Below the pieces are notes generated by a model. The model was not told where the DNA came from and searched no databases. It saw only the letters and a list, made by a program, of their open reading frames with translations. Source: Acidobacteriota bacterium (GTDB lineage: Bacteria > Acidobacteriota > Terriglobia > Acidiferrales > UBA7541). From it: a stretch of DNA of 62,477 nucleotides. Position numbers and translations under genes: made by a program. The stretch is taken from NCBI GenBank assembly GCA_003224235.1, contig QHYU01000182.1, forward strand, positions 1 to 62,477, written 5' to 3'. This document shows, one piece after another, positions 44,401-53,222 of the stretch (its first letter is position 1; each line of letters begins with the position of its first letter).

Positions 44401-46167
44401 GTGAGCAAGCGGGCAGGAAAGTACTCTGTTCTGACGAGTTTCCTATTTCTGAGTTTCGTGGCGGTCTCCTTCGCCCAGGTCCCACAAGTCAACCACGTAT
44501 TCATAGTCCTCGAGGAAAATACGAACTACGCCGACGCCATTGGCAATCCGGCGATGCCTTACCTGAACAGCCTGGCCAATCGCTACGGCGTGGCCACGAA
44601 CTACTTCGGCAACACTCACCCTTCCATCGGCAACTATTTCATGCTTACGGCCGGGCAAATCGTCACCAATAACGACTCATACAGTAACACGGTAAACGTG
44701 GACAACATTGTCCGTCAGTTATTGGCGCACGGAAAGACCTGGAAGGCGTACGAGGAAGACCTGCCCTCAGCGGGGTATATCGCGCCGAATACTGCCGGGT
44801 ACGCTCGCAAACACTGTCCCCTTTCCTTTTTCTCTGATGTGGTGAATAGCCCCACCGAAATAAAGAACCTGGTCCCATTCACTCAATTTGCGCAAGACCT
44901 GGCGAACAACCAGTTACCCAACTATTCTTTCATTTCACCCAATCTTTGCAATGATGCCCATGATTGTCCGCTCTCCACCGCCGATACCTGGCTTCGCAAC
45001 AACATCGATCCGCTGGTCACCAGCCCTCTCTTCCAAAACGACGGGATCCTGGTGATCGTGTTTGACGAAGCCGGGTCGGATAACACCAATGGGGGCGGTA
45101 AGATAGCCTGGGTCGTCGTCAGCCCTAAAGCGAAAACCGGCTTTAAATCCACCACCGTCTATCAGCACCAAAGCACTTTGCGGATGATGGCAGAGGCGCT
45201 CGGCTTGACAAGTTTTCCAGGGGCCGCGGCCAATGCGCCGGACATGGCGGAGTTCTTCGGGAATCAAGGGCCGGCGCCTCGGCCCCCCAGCGCCGTGCTG
45301 ACCGTGACCCCACAATCGGGAAATGCGCCGCTTACAGTAGTGGCGGATTCCACCGGAAGCTCATCTCCAAATGGGAGTATCGTCTCCCAGACGATTGACT
45401 TCGGCGATGGGACGGTTTCCACGTCAACCAACTCTTCTCACACGTACACCGCTACCGGAACATTTGCCGTTAAATTGACCGTAACCGACAACATCGGGCT
45501 CACCGCCTCCGCTGCTCCTAAAACGGTCGTGGTTAATGCCCCCCCGAATGCGCCGCCAAGCTGCTCGCTTTCGGTTTCGCCCAGCAGTGGGCCGGCGCCC
45601 CTCTCGGTAACCGCCACCGCCACTTGCACTGCGAAGAACACCATCGCCAGCACGGTCATTGACTGGGGTGACCAATCGAGTCCAACGAACGGGAGCAGCG
45701 GCACACATACTTATGCCAATGCGGGCTCTTACACGGCTCGTGTCACGGCAACCGACAGTAGCAACCAGACCGGCACTGCGACTCAGACGGTCACAACGAC
45801 AGCCGCGGGCGCCACTCCTGTTGATTTTTCTCTCTCCGCCACACCTCCCAATCAGACGGGGAAGCCTGGCACCACGGTCAAGTATATGGTGACGGTGACC
45901 GGCGCGGCTGGTTACACCGGGACGATAAAACTGCGCGTCCACGGATTGCCCCATGGGGCAAAGGCTAGCTTCGATCCAACGTCGATGCAGAACGCAGGGT
46001 CTTCGACGCTGACCGTTAGCCTTGGGAAGAGTATTCGGGGGGGGAAGTACGGTTTAACGATCAGCGGCTATTCCCAAAATCTGACGCGGAGAACCTCGAT
46101 TGTGCTGACAACAGTCGGCCAAAAGCCTGGCTCTCAGACGCCAGACGCAGAAGTCGATGACGACTAA
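44401..46167 (+). CDS. secreted phosphoesterase with two PKD domains
   Basis: 588 residues from a GTG with AGGGGG upstream. A signal peptide (to SFAQ) precedes a phosphoesterase of the alkaline-phosphatase superfamily, similar to phospholipase C/acid phosphatase: HVFIVLEENTNYADAIGN, FGNTHPSIGNYFMLTAGQ, SFISPNLCNDAHDCPL and IVFDEAGSD with metal ligands. Residues about 292-380 and 385-470 are two PKD domains (TIDFGDGTVSTSTNSSHTYT, VIDWGDQSSPTNGSSGTHTY), and the last 110 residues are a beta domain. It probably releases phosphate or head groups from organic phosphates outside the cell. Confidence 0.9.
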   Translation: MSKRAGKYSVLTSFLFLSFVAVSFAQVPQVNHVFIVLEENTNYADAIGNPAMPYLNSLANRYGVATNYFGNTHPSIGNYFMLTAGQIVTNNDSYSNTVNVDNIVRQLLAHGKTWKAYEEDLPSAGYIAPNTAGYARKHCPLSFFSDVVNSPTEIKNLVPFTQFAQDLANNQLPNYSFISPNLCNDAHDCPLSTADTWLRNNIDPLVTSPLFQNDGILVIVFDEAGSDNTNGGGKIAWVVVSPKAKTGFKSTTVYQHQSTLRMMAEALGLTSFPGAAANAPDMAEFFGNQGPAPRPPSAVLTVTPQSGNAPLTVVADSTGSSSPNGSIVSQTIDFGDGTVSTSTNSSHTYTATGTFAVKLTVTDNIGLTASAAPKTVVVNAPPNAPPSCSLSVSPSSGPAPLSVTATATCTAKNTIASTVIDWGDQSSPTNGSSGTHTYANAGSYTARVTATDSSNQTGTATQTVTTTAAGATPVDFSLSATPPNQTGKPGTTVKYMVTVTGAAGYTGTIKLRVHGLPHGAKASFDPTSMQNAGSSTLTVSLGKSIRGGKYGLTISGYSQNLTRRTSIVLTTVGQKPGSQTPDAEVDDD

Positions 46168-46207
46168 GCCGGATGGTTCATAGAAATTTAGGTTTGAGAT
46201 AAACGAA

Positions 46208-46267
46208 GAGCCTCCTGGGTGCTAGAGAAGCGGTTGATGAGATCGTGACTTTGCACCCGGGAGGCTC
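46208..46267. repeat. inverted repeat upstream of the transposase remnant
   Basis: GAGCCTCCTGGGTGC (46208-46222) and GCACCCGGGAGGCTC (46253-46267) pair over 15 bases with one mismatch and a 30-base loop. It could be a terminator-like structure of the phosphoesterase gene or belong to the end of the former insertion sequence. Confidence 0.6.
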
Positions 46268-46268
46268 G

Positions 46269-46454
46269 ATGAATCGCTACTGCAACGACGCCGGCTGGCT
46301 GCGCGCCGATCCGGCACTGAAGCTGGCAATGAGAGCGCGCGGCCCAAGTTCGGACCCCGCTCTGGCGTCGCAACCAAGGCTGCCGCGGTGGGAGAACTTG
46401 CTCGTGCGGGATCTGTGGCGGCTGGAGGATGCGGTGGTCGATCAAGGTCCTTCG
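46269..46454 (+). pseudogene. IS1380-type transposase remnant
   Basis: The frame encodes CNDAGWLRADPALKLAMRAR, then SDPALASQPRLPRWENLL and RDLWRLEDAVVD, which matches the N-terminal third of IS1380-family transposases (NDxxxLRxDPAxKLAxGR...LxSQPTLSRWEN). The upstream first 60-80 residues, and the catalytic rest, are absent; the frame runs into the S9 peptidase gene end. It is a decayed fragment. Confidence 0.7.
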
Positions 46455-48608
46455 TTACTTAATGTCGGGGCTCCGTGTTGAATCCACTTGTTCACCGGTG
46501 GCGATCTTTTCTCCGCGCTTAAGCGTGCGCTCGAAGAAGTCCGCTGTGGCACTGTAGGCCTTGATCCAGCTCCGCCAAAGCAGGAACGAGTGGATCTCAT
46601 CCGGAAAGATGAGTTGCTCGAACGGCACGTGCTGCTCGCGCAGCCGCTGCACCAGGTCCACCGTCTGGTTGAACGCGACGTTGCGGTCATCATCCCCATG
46701 AATCAGGAGCACCGGAGATCTCCAGGTCACGATGGAAGCGTCAGGAGAAGACTCAAACGCTAGCTTGGCGGCTTCCGCAGCGTCGGGCGCGGCCTGGAGC
46801 TCGGGCCGCCGCAGGAACGCTGGCCAGTCGTGCACGCCGTGCAGGTCCACACCCGCGGCGAAAAGGTCCGAGTTGCGCGCCAGGGCCAGCGCCGTCAGAA
46901 ACCCGCCATAGGAGCCGCCCCACAGTCCGATCTTGTGGGGATCCACAATCGGAAGCGATTGTAGATACTTCGCTGCGGCAACAACGTCCTTGTATTCCGA
47001 CGCGCCCCGCCAGCCCGCATTGGCTGCCTCACGGAAGGCCCGCCCGTACATAATCCCCCTCCGGTAATTTACGGAGAGCACCACGAATCCCAGGCTCGCC
47101 AGGTACTGATTTTCTGCATAAGCATAGTGGTAGTAACCCCGCGGGTGGAAACCCAGCATCATCTGCCGGATCGGTCCACCATGCAGGAAGATGACCGCTG
47201 GCGCAGCCGCTGGGCGCCCGCGAGGCACAAACAGCTGGCCGTGAATACTGATTCCGTCAGCGCTATCGAAGATGACTTGCTTCGGCGGTACAAGCTCCGC
47301 CGAAGGAAAATCGCTGGGCAGCGTCTCACGGGCGATGATCTCCAGTCCCTTGTTCGTGATGCGGTACGGCATGGCCGGTATCGTTGCGCCGGAGGCGAGA
47401 CAAAACACGTACGTTCCGTCTCCACTCTCGAGCGGTTCCCACTCGATGCCTTCGCCCATTGTCAGTGGCTGCGGTTTGCCGCCGGTCACCGGGACGCGCC
47501 AGATGTGCCGGCGGTCCGTGTCGTCCTGGTTCGAAGAATAGACGATGGAAGTTTTGTCAGCGCTCAGGGTCACATCTTTGACGTCGAAGTTCCCTGGGGT
47601 GAGCGCCACGGCCGCGCCCCCTGTCACCGCAATCGAATATAGGTGGTTCCAGCCGTTCTGCTCGGAGGCAAACACAATCCGGTTCCCGACGACAAAACGC
47701 AGAGACGCGTCCGCAGTCAATCGCGGCAATGACCCGTTTTCATCCGTCGTGCTCTGCCAGATTTTGCGCGCATTGCCCGCAGTCACATCCGCCACCCATA
47801 ATGCCCACGGGACCGGCGTTATCGGGATGAGCGGCTGCTTCAGCTTCAACCCCGGCGCGCGGATGAAAACGATCTGCCTCCCGTCCAGTGACCAGCGCGG
47901 GAAAGAATCGCGGTCAACGCTCGGTGCAAGAAAGCGCACCGTGTCCCGCCCAAAGCTATAGATACCAATAAAGCTGTGGTCGCCGCGGTCGCTGACGAAG
48001 GCGATTTGTTTTCCGTCCGGCGACCACTTCGGTTGCGCATTGTCGCCGCGCGCATACGTTAGCCGGTGGGCAGGTGTGGCGCCGGAGATTGGCGCGATCC
48101 AGAGCTGTTGACGCGCCGACCATACCGCAAACAGCCCTTCCGGCGAAATCTGGATGTCTTCGCAGCCTTCGTGGCCACACCCCATCTCGCCCAGCAGCCG
48201 GCTGCGGCTGGTCTCCACGTCCACCGCCCAAACCTCCTGGCGCGGCTGCTGCACGCTGCTAGTCGGGTCGGCCACGTCGCCCGCGCTGTTCGTCTCGCTG
48301 CCCCGGGCGAAGATCACTGTTTGGCCGTCAGGGGTGATTCGCAGGCTGGACATCTCTACGCCGTCGTCATCCGTGTATTGTGTCACCTGCCGCGCTCTGA
48401 ACTCGGGCGCGTCCGCCACCCAGACATTGCGCACGCCTCTCTTGTTGAAGACCCACGCCAGTCGCCCGCCATTTTTGGCAGCCACAAGTTGCGAAGGAAA
48501 AGGCGAGCTCATGACCTGTTCCAGCGTGTACCGCCCCCGCGCCGGAGAGGCGATTAGGAGGAGCAGGAGACAAGCAAGAGCAGATGGTGAGACACGGTTT
48601 CTCAGCAT
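46455..48608 (-). CDS. S9-family prolyl oligopeptidase-like peptidase
   Basis: 717 residues from the ATG at 48608. A signal peptide (SALACLLLLLIASPARG) precedes a beta-propeller of PD40-type repeats (QPKWSPDGKQIAFVSDRGDH, FPRWSLDGRQIVFIRAPG) and a C-terminal alpha/beta hydrolase with the nucleophile GGSYGGFLTALA, acid HGDDDRNV and histidine DEIHSF. Such enzymes cleave short peptides, often after proline or from acylated N-termini, in the periplasm or outside. The start lacks a clear ribosome site; a longer frame reaches 48683. Confidence 0.93.
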   Translation of the reverse strand: MLRNRVSPSALACLLLLLIASPARGRYTLEQVMSSPFPSQLVAAKNGGRLAWVFNKRGVRNVWVADAPEFRARQVTQYTDDDGVEMSSLRITPDGQTVIFARGSETNSAGDVADPTSSVQQPRQEVWAVDVETSRSRLLGEMGCGHEGCEDIQISPEGLFAVWSARQQLWIAPISGATPAHRLTYARGDNAQPKWSPDGKQIAFVSDRGDHSFIGIYSFGRDTVRFLAPSVDRDSFPRWSLDGRQIVFIRAPGLKLKQPLIPITPVPWALWVADVTAGNARKIWQSTTDENGSLPRLTADASLRFVVGNRIVFASEQNGWNHLYSIAVTGGAAVALTPGNFDVKDVTLSADKTSIVYSSNQDDTDRRHIWRVPVTGGKPQPLTMGEGIEWEPLESGDGTYVFCLASGATIPAMPYRITNKGLEIIARETLPSDFPSAELVPPKQVIFDSADGISIHGQLFVPRGRPAAAPAVIFLHGGPIRQMMLGFHPRGYYHYAYAENQYLASLGFVVLSVNYRRGIMYGRAFREAANAGWRGASEYKDVVAAAKYLQSLPIVDPHKIGLWGGSYGGFLTALALARNSDLFAAGVDLHGVHDWPAFLRRPELQAAPDAAEAAKLAFESSPDASIVTWRSPVLLIHGDDDRNVAFNQTVDLVQRLREQHVPFEQLIFPDEIHSFLLWRSWIKAYSATADFFERTLKRGEKIATGEQVDSTRSPDIK

Positions 48609-48924
48609 GGTAGACACAAAGCAAATGATAGGTGAAGTTTGGCCGGGCACACAATGCGCATGGAACGCCTTCATGGCGGCCAAAGTTTACGATATCGGGG
48701 TGCGGCTTGCCACCGCTCTGTTGATAATGGCGAAGTTCACGCTGCAACCCTCGATGCCGCCCAAAAGGGCTGCAAGCTGCGGCTTCTCGACGATGCGGAG
48801 ATCCAGGTCGAGCAGCACGGCGTCTCCGTGCGAATTGGGCGTGTTCTCTGCTTAAGAGCACCTGGACATGGTCGGCGGCTATAATCTAGCTGCACCAGTT
48901 GCGTTTGCTGGAATGGAGGCGTAG
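48609..48924. other. 316-base divergent intergenic region
   Basis: No supported gene. It separates the minus-strand S9 peptidase from a doubtful plus-strand small frame. Confidence 0.4.
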
Positions 48925-49146
48925 ATGGCAAGACACAATAACCGCCGCAACTCTCTGCACCGGATGGGATTACTTGCGGCGGGACTCGTTTTCCCTCGGC
49001 TGAACGCCTTGGCATTCCAGGAGAAGAGGTCTGGGCACGCGCGGCACCGGCAGGCGCCTCCTCGCGATCATCCCGTTCGTCTTCATTCTGAAGAGACACG
49101 CGGCCCCGCGGAGGCAGCCTGTCGGCGCACTGAGAGTTGCCACTAA
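48925..49146 (+). CDS. doubtful small protein, possibly frameshifted
   Basis: 73 residues, MARHNNRRNSLHRMGLLAAG and onward, with GGAGG six bases upstream of the ATG. The N-terminus has a basic-hydrophobic start like an export signal. After about residue 38 the next frame reads TGRRLLAIIPFVFILKRH, a hydrophobic stretch, so one frameshift may have split a small membrane protein. No family was recognised. Confidence 0.3.
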   Translation: MARHNNRRNSLHRMGLLAAGLVFPRLNALAFQEKRSGHARHRQAPPRDHPVRLHSEETRGPAEAACRRTESCH

Positions 49147-49352
49147 GCAAGCCGCACTAGTGGAGCAGGCAGCCGGCGCTGGCTGCGCTCCTGGCGCTTG
49201 TCGAGCAATCGAGTTGAGCCCAAACTATCCGACGACTCGCCTGAGGATGTCCCGGAACGGGCAGGGCAGTTACAGCACCTGGCGCAGAACGAGGCAGCCC
49301 GCCGCTCGCCTAACAGTTTTCGAGACACTCTCCCGCACGTCGGAGTTACGGC

Positions 49353-51014
49353 TCAGGGCTTATTGTTGCGCCGTTTGGCTGAGGCGAACTTCTCGGCAGG
49401 CGTGGTGCTCGCGCCGGTCTGCCGCGTCAGATAGAGCATAAAGGGCGTCAGCTCAAACGGCATTTTCTGCTCCCGCTCGGATAGCGACCCAGCCGCTTTG
49501 GTCTTGAGCATCTGGATGCGGTCACTCCAGGGATCGAGTTTGACGCGCGAGCCCAGCGGGAGGGGAGAAATCTGGCCGGCACGCTTGGAGGGCGGCGGGG
49601 CAGAGGCATTCTGCCGCTCGTAGCTTACCGGCACGCGGTTGCCCAGGTGCGGGCTGACCAGGTTGGGGATTTGTTTGGCGCGGGCATCGAGCGTCAATCC
49701 AAATAGGGCCGCGTTGCGCAACGAGTTGTTGTACGGTGAATGCTTCAGCAGCTCCATGGCCTTCTGGCTGGCGGCTGCCTCTTCGGCGGGCGTGCGAGTG
49801 AGGGTAAAGTGCTGGAACGCCTCCTTGTCGTCGAAGCGCATGCGGTCAAAGAAGGCGTACTGCGTATCGATCTGGTGCCCGAGCACGATGTGGCCAAGTT
49901 CGTGCGCCAGCATGGTGGCCAGCGTAGCCTCGTCCGGCATCACGTCGATCAGACCGCGGCTGAGTACGATGGTGTGGCCTGCAGTGAACGATTCCAGCGT
50001 TGTGGTGAGCAGGACCCGACAATGGACTTCCGGCTGGATGTCGAGGTCGTTGGTAACTTCCAGATTGTTCACCACGGTTTCGAGTACCTTGTCCACATCG
50101 CCGGGGGGCGCGAGTAGGCCGGTGCCGTCCAGGCGGTGGATGACGTTTTCTTCGGCCTGCTGATTCCAGGCGCGTTGGGCCTGGATGGGCGAGGAACCGT
50201 TCGCCGTTTCGGTCTGGTCGTGAACGGGCACTGCCGACTCCACTTGAATGCTGCTCAGTTCTTGTTCTTGTTGCTGGGTCTGCCCAAGGTTGTATCCCCA
50301 GAGCCGGGTTTGCGATTTGAAGCGGAGTCGCTTCCCGAGCCCATACGACAGGTTATTCTCCTCGCTGTAAATCGCGGCGGGGACCCATAGACCGGGGCCC
50401 GCGTTCACGCGCCAGCTATCGAATGACAAGTAGATGCCGGTCGAGTTGCTCCCGCGGTAAGCGCCGTTGAATCGGACGATGGTGTAGTTCTGGTCCTCGA
50501 CCCAGATGCGGCCGAGGAAACGCCCTTTGCCCGACTTGGGAAGCGGGATAACGTCAAAGACCAGGCAGCGGACTTCCCCCAAAAACTCCCGCCGCACATA
50601 GTTGAACTTGTAATGCTGTCGATCGAAATGCTCGGTGTCGAGGAAGATCATCTGCAGGAAACCATCCGGCTCGTACTGCAGCATGATCCAATCTTTGAAA
50701 CCTTCGAACAGGTTGTGCTTGGTGTCTGACTTCGACCTCAGTAACTGAAGCCGGACGCCCTTGCGGAGATCCGCCTTGCCCAGGAAGTACCGATCGCTCG
50801 AGGGCACGTTTCCCGTCTCCTCGTGGAGACTCAGGTTTTGGATGTAGGTTTCCACCAGCGGGGTATATTGCTGCAGGGACTTGTCCACTTCGCGCTCGCG
50901 GCTGATGACGCGGTCCACCACCTGGTCCAGGCCCTTTGCCTGGTCCGCCGCGCACAGCGGCAGAGCGACGAGTGCGAAAATGAAAGCAAGCAGAGATTTC
51001 CTCGAAATGCGCAT
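49353..51014 (-). CDS. M48-family metalloprotease with N-terminal extension
   Basis: 553 residues with a signal peptide (to LCAAD). Residues 25-260 form a beta-rich region of unknown role (RREFLGEVRCLVFDVIPL, GRIWVEDQNYTIVRFNGAYR). Residues 300-440 are an M48 zinc protease: H371-E-L-G-H375 in MLAHELGHIVLGHQ, with a third ligand probably in RTPAEEAAA. The C-terminal 110 residues are proline- and basic-rich. Secreted M48 enzymes take part in protein quality control at the envelope. It starts 15 bases after the TonB-like gene, so the two are one operon. Confidence 0.9.
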   Translation of the reverse strand: MRISRKSLLAFIFALVALPLCAADQAKGLDQVVDRVISREREVDKSLQQYTPLVETYIQNLSLHEETGNVPSSDRYFLGKADLRKGVRLQLLRSKSDTKHNLFEGFKDWIMLQYEPDGFLQMIFLDTEHFDRQHYKFNYVRREFLGEVRCLVFDVIPLPKSGKGRFLGRIWVEDQNYTIVRFNGAYRGSNSTGIYLSFDSWRVNAGPGLWVPAAIYSEENNLSYGLGKRLRFKSQTRLWGYNLGQTQQQEQELSSIQVESAVPVHDQTETANGSSPIQAQRAWNQQAEENVIHRLDGTGLLAPPGDVDKVLETVVNNLEVTNDLDIQPEVHCRVLLTTTLESFTAGHTIVLSRGLIDVMPDEATLATMLAHELGHIVLGHQIDTQYAFFDRMRFDDKEAFQHFTLTRTPAEEAAASQKAMELLKHSPYNNSLRNAALFGLTLDARAKQIPNLVSPHLGNRVPVSYERQNASAPPPSKRAGQISPLPLGSRVKLDPWSDRIQMLKTKAAGSLSEREQKMPFELTPFMLYLTRQTGASTTPAEKFASAKRRNNKP

Positions 51015-51029
51015 AGCTCCTCCGAATCT

Positions 51030-52322
51030 TTAGTACGCCATTTGGAAAACAATGTGGATAACGGCTGGAAAATCGACGGGCTTGCCGTGGTGTCGCGCTG
51101 GTTTGAAACGAATCTGCTGCGCGGCGCGGACTGCAGACTCATCCAAACCATGTCCCAGTCCCCGCACGACGCGGATCACCCGTATCTCGCCGGACGCGCG
51201 GAAGATCACCTGAACGAGCACCTCGCCCTCCAGACGCAGGCGCCGCGCTTCTTGGGTGTAAACCGGCTGCGGCTTCGACAGAATCTCCACCGGTTCCACG
51301 GCTTGCGCCGCTCCCCCGCCGCCCGCAACTGTGCCTGGAACTCCCTTCGCCCCGCCCAAGCCGTTCCCGAATCCTGCTCCCTCGGGCAGGCCGAACGATC
51401 CTCTTTGGGCAATGTTGGCGCGCTTCTTCGGGTCGCCGGGACCGGGCAAGCCGTAGGGATCACCGAAGCCCCCGGTCTGAACGTGCTGGGCATTCTTGTG
51501 TACGGTGGGCGGTGCGAAGCTGACCGCCGAGAGCCCGCCGGTGTGCACTGTTGGCCGCGGGCGCGCCGGCTTGGCGGCGTCAAACTTTGGGGCCTCGAAG
51601 ACCGGCTTTGGCGGAGCCATCAATTTGGCAACCTTCGGCCGCTCGAGCCGCTCCATCTCCGGATGTGCTTTGGCTTGGATTTTCGGCGGCGTGAGGGGCA
51701 GTGTGGTGGGCGGCGCAACCAGCGCAACAACTTCGTAATGCCGGAAGGGAGCGAGCTTCTCCGGCAACAGTAGCGGCAGCGCCATCAGGAACACGACGCC
51801 GATGCATTGAATCACCAAACTTGTGGCGAACGCGCGGTGACGCGGCGCAGGGTCCGCCAAGATGGTAAAGTTTGCGGCAGCCGACCCGCTGCCCAAGGGG
51901 TTTTTCCGCCGATCCTTCTCGCGGGTACGCTCTCCGCCCTGGGAACGAATGCCGAGGACCCCTTGCCTGAGCTCGGGAACCGTAGATTTCTCCGACCGGC
52001 TGGACAAGAAGTGCGAGAGTTGCGAAGCGAGGGACCTAAGCAAATGCTGAAGACTCAAGAAGAGCTTCCGCCATGAGCGTTCACTCGGAAGGACTGGGTC
52101 CACTCCGGAATGGCGCCGCCTACTGTCCCGAATGGGGCCAAGTTTTGAAGACCGTTGATCCTCGTCCCGGCCATGCGCCGCCGCACGGGCGGTACGCTCG
52201 CCGGGTTGTAAACCAATGCCCAGAACCCCCTGCCGGAGCTGGGGAACCGTGGTTTCCGATCCCTTGGACAAGAAGCCCGAAAGAAGCGAACTGAGGGCCC
52301 TAAGCAAACTCTTAAAATTCAA
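51030..52322 (-). CDS. TonB-family protein with duplicated N-terminal segment
   Basis: 430 residues from a TTG with GGAGG six bases upstream. Residues 1-88 and 89-145 repeat each other: FLSKGSETTVPQLRQGVLGI and FLSSRSEKSTVPELRQGVLG. One membrane segment lies near 167-187 (LVIQCIGVVFLMALPLLLP), a Pro/Lys-rich periplasmic stretch at 200-330, and the TonB C-terminal domain at 340-430 (EILSKPQPVYTQEARRLRLE, GEVLVQVIFRASGEIRVIRV). A second TTG at 52058, in the downstream copy, could be the ancestral start. It forms an operon with the M48 protease and lacks nearby exbB and exbD. Confidence 0.82.
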   Translation of the reverse strand: MNFKSLLRALSSLLSGFLSKGSETTVPQLRQGVLGIGLQPGERTARAAAHGRDEDQRSSKLGPIRDSRRRHSGVDPVLPSERSWRKLFLSLQHLLRSLASQLSHFLSSRSEKSTVPELRQGVLGIRSQGGERTREKDRRKNPLGSGSAAANFTILADPAPRHRAFATSLVIQCIGVVFLMALPLLLPEKLAPFRHYEVVALVAPPTTLPLTPPKIQAKAHPEMERLERPKVAKLMAPPKPVFEAPKFDAAKPARPRPTVHTGGLSAVSFAPPTVHKNAQHVQTGGFGDPYGLPGPGDPKKRANIAQRGSFGLPEGAGFGNGLGGAKGVPGTVAGGGGAAQAVEPVEILSKPQPVYTQEARRLRLEGEVLVQVIFRASGEIRVIRVVRGLGHGLDESAVRAAQQIRFKPARHHGKPVDFPAVIHIVFQMAY

Positions 52323-52340
52323 GAAGAACCTCCGTGATAG
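51900..52340 (-). repeat. 264-base tandem duplication at the TonB gene start
   Basis: Start codons TTG at 52322 and 52058 are exactly 264 bases (88 codons) apart, and the sequence around both is alike: the ribosome-site region, CTTCTTGA, the run GCTTAGG-CCCTC, ACAAG and the GTTCCC-AGCTC part. The ribosome site is intact only in the upstream copy. Confidence 0.75.
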
Positions 52341-52842
52341 CTGTTCACCCAGAAGGGCTGGGCTAACCCCGAAATAGAACCATCTGCTGGTGCCAAGCCG
52401 TAAACATTGTGGTGACAGGTTAGCCCGCTTTTAGCCGTTCGGCCGGGCGGTTGTCCGGCGCGAATAGTGCGACCCCGGGAAATCGACCCCTGGGGACCGT
52501 CTGCGCCAGTGTTTTTAGCCCGCGCCGACAGCGGCCAAATCGGGAGTGCTACCAGCAGCAACCTGACCTAGGGGCGCACGTTCATTACCTCACTCCCACC
52601 GCCGAACGCGCTCACCTGTTCCATCGATAATTGTGCCGGAACTTAGGGGCTGCGCAGCTTCCAATTGCGTTTTCTTGTGCGGGTTTCTGCACCTGTTCTA
52701 TCGGCCAGGTCTTGCGCGTATGGCGGACTAGCAAGCAACTTGAGGTAAGAGGCGCGGCGGCTCGTGGCCGCCCAATCACCCCAATACCTTCCCGACCGAC
52801 TTCGCTTGCCACACTGCCATTCGCCCGGTCTCATTCGTATGC
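52323..52842. other. intergenic region upstream of the TonB gene
   Basis: 520 bases with no supported gene. The left end holds the ribosome site and leader of the TonB gene; the right end carries TATGCGTACTACTACGTAGA, similar to a string at 41382. Confidence 0.4.
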
Positions 52843-53222
52843 GTACTACTACGTAGAACCCACCTCGTAGTCTTACTTACACTGAATCCCATATTCACAG
52901 GATTGCTCTCCAGCAGGCGTTGTGAGATTGTCGCCACACGTCCCGCATTTCCTTTGAGAGGTACCCCAAGCAGATCGCACCGCTCCCAGCCGTAGGAATC
53001 TGTATTCGTCCCCGAGCAAGCTGAGAAGAAGCAGCCCCCTCCTTTTCTTCAGCGCAGTTCCCACCGCTGTGGCGTTGATCACAGGCCTGCAATCAGACGT
53101 CGCACAAGCGCTCGACCCTCAGCCGGTGCTTCCCCCAACCGCGCTGGCAAACCGAGCCATTACGCCGGACTGGCCCTTGGCAACAACAGACATTCAGTTC
53201 GATCCCCAGAGGGAGAAGGGTG
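52843..53222 (+). promoter_or_regulatory. paralogous structured leader, copy 2
   Basis: The region aligns with 41640-42000, including CCAAGCAGATC, GGAATCTGTATT, GCGCAGTTCC and ACCGCTGT-GC-TGATC. The outer stem is kept (CAGCCGTAGGAA with TTCCCACCGCTG, one mismatch and one wobble). The inner hairpin is CTGAGAAGAA / TTTTCTTCAG, different in sequence but in the same place as in copy 1. The ATG follows 143 bases after the structure, against 130 in copy 1. Confidence 0.55.

Noticed and set aside
46245-46481. Intact small gene of 78 codons
   Set aside because: Its sequence is a partial IS1380-type transposase lacking the catalytic part, so it is listed as a remnant.
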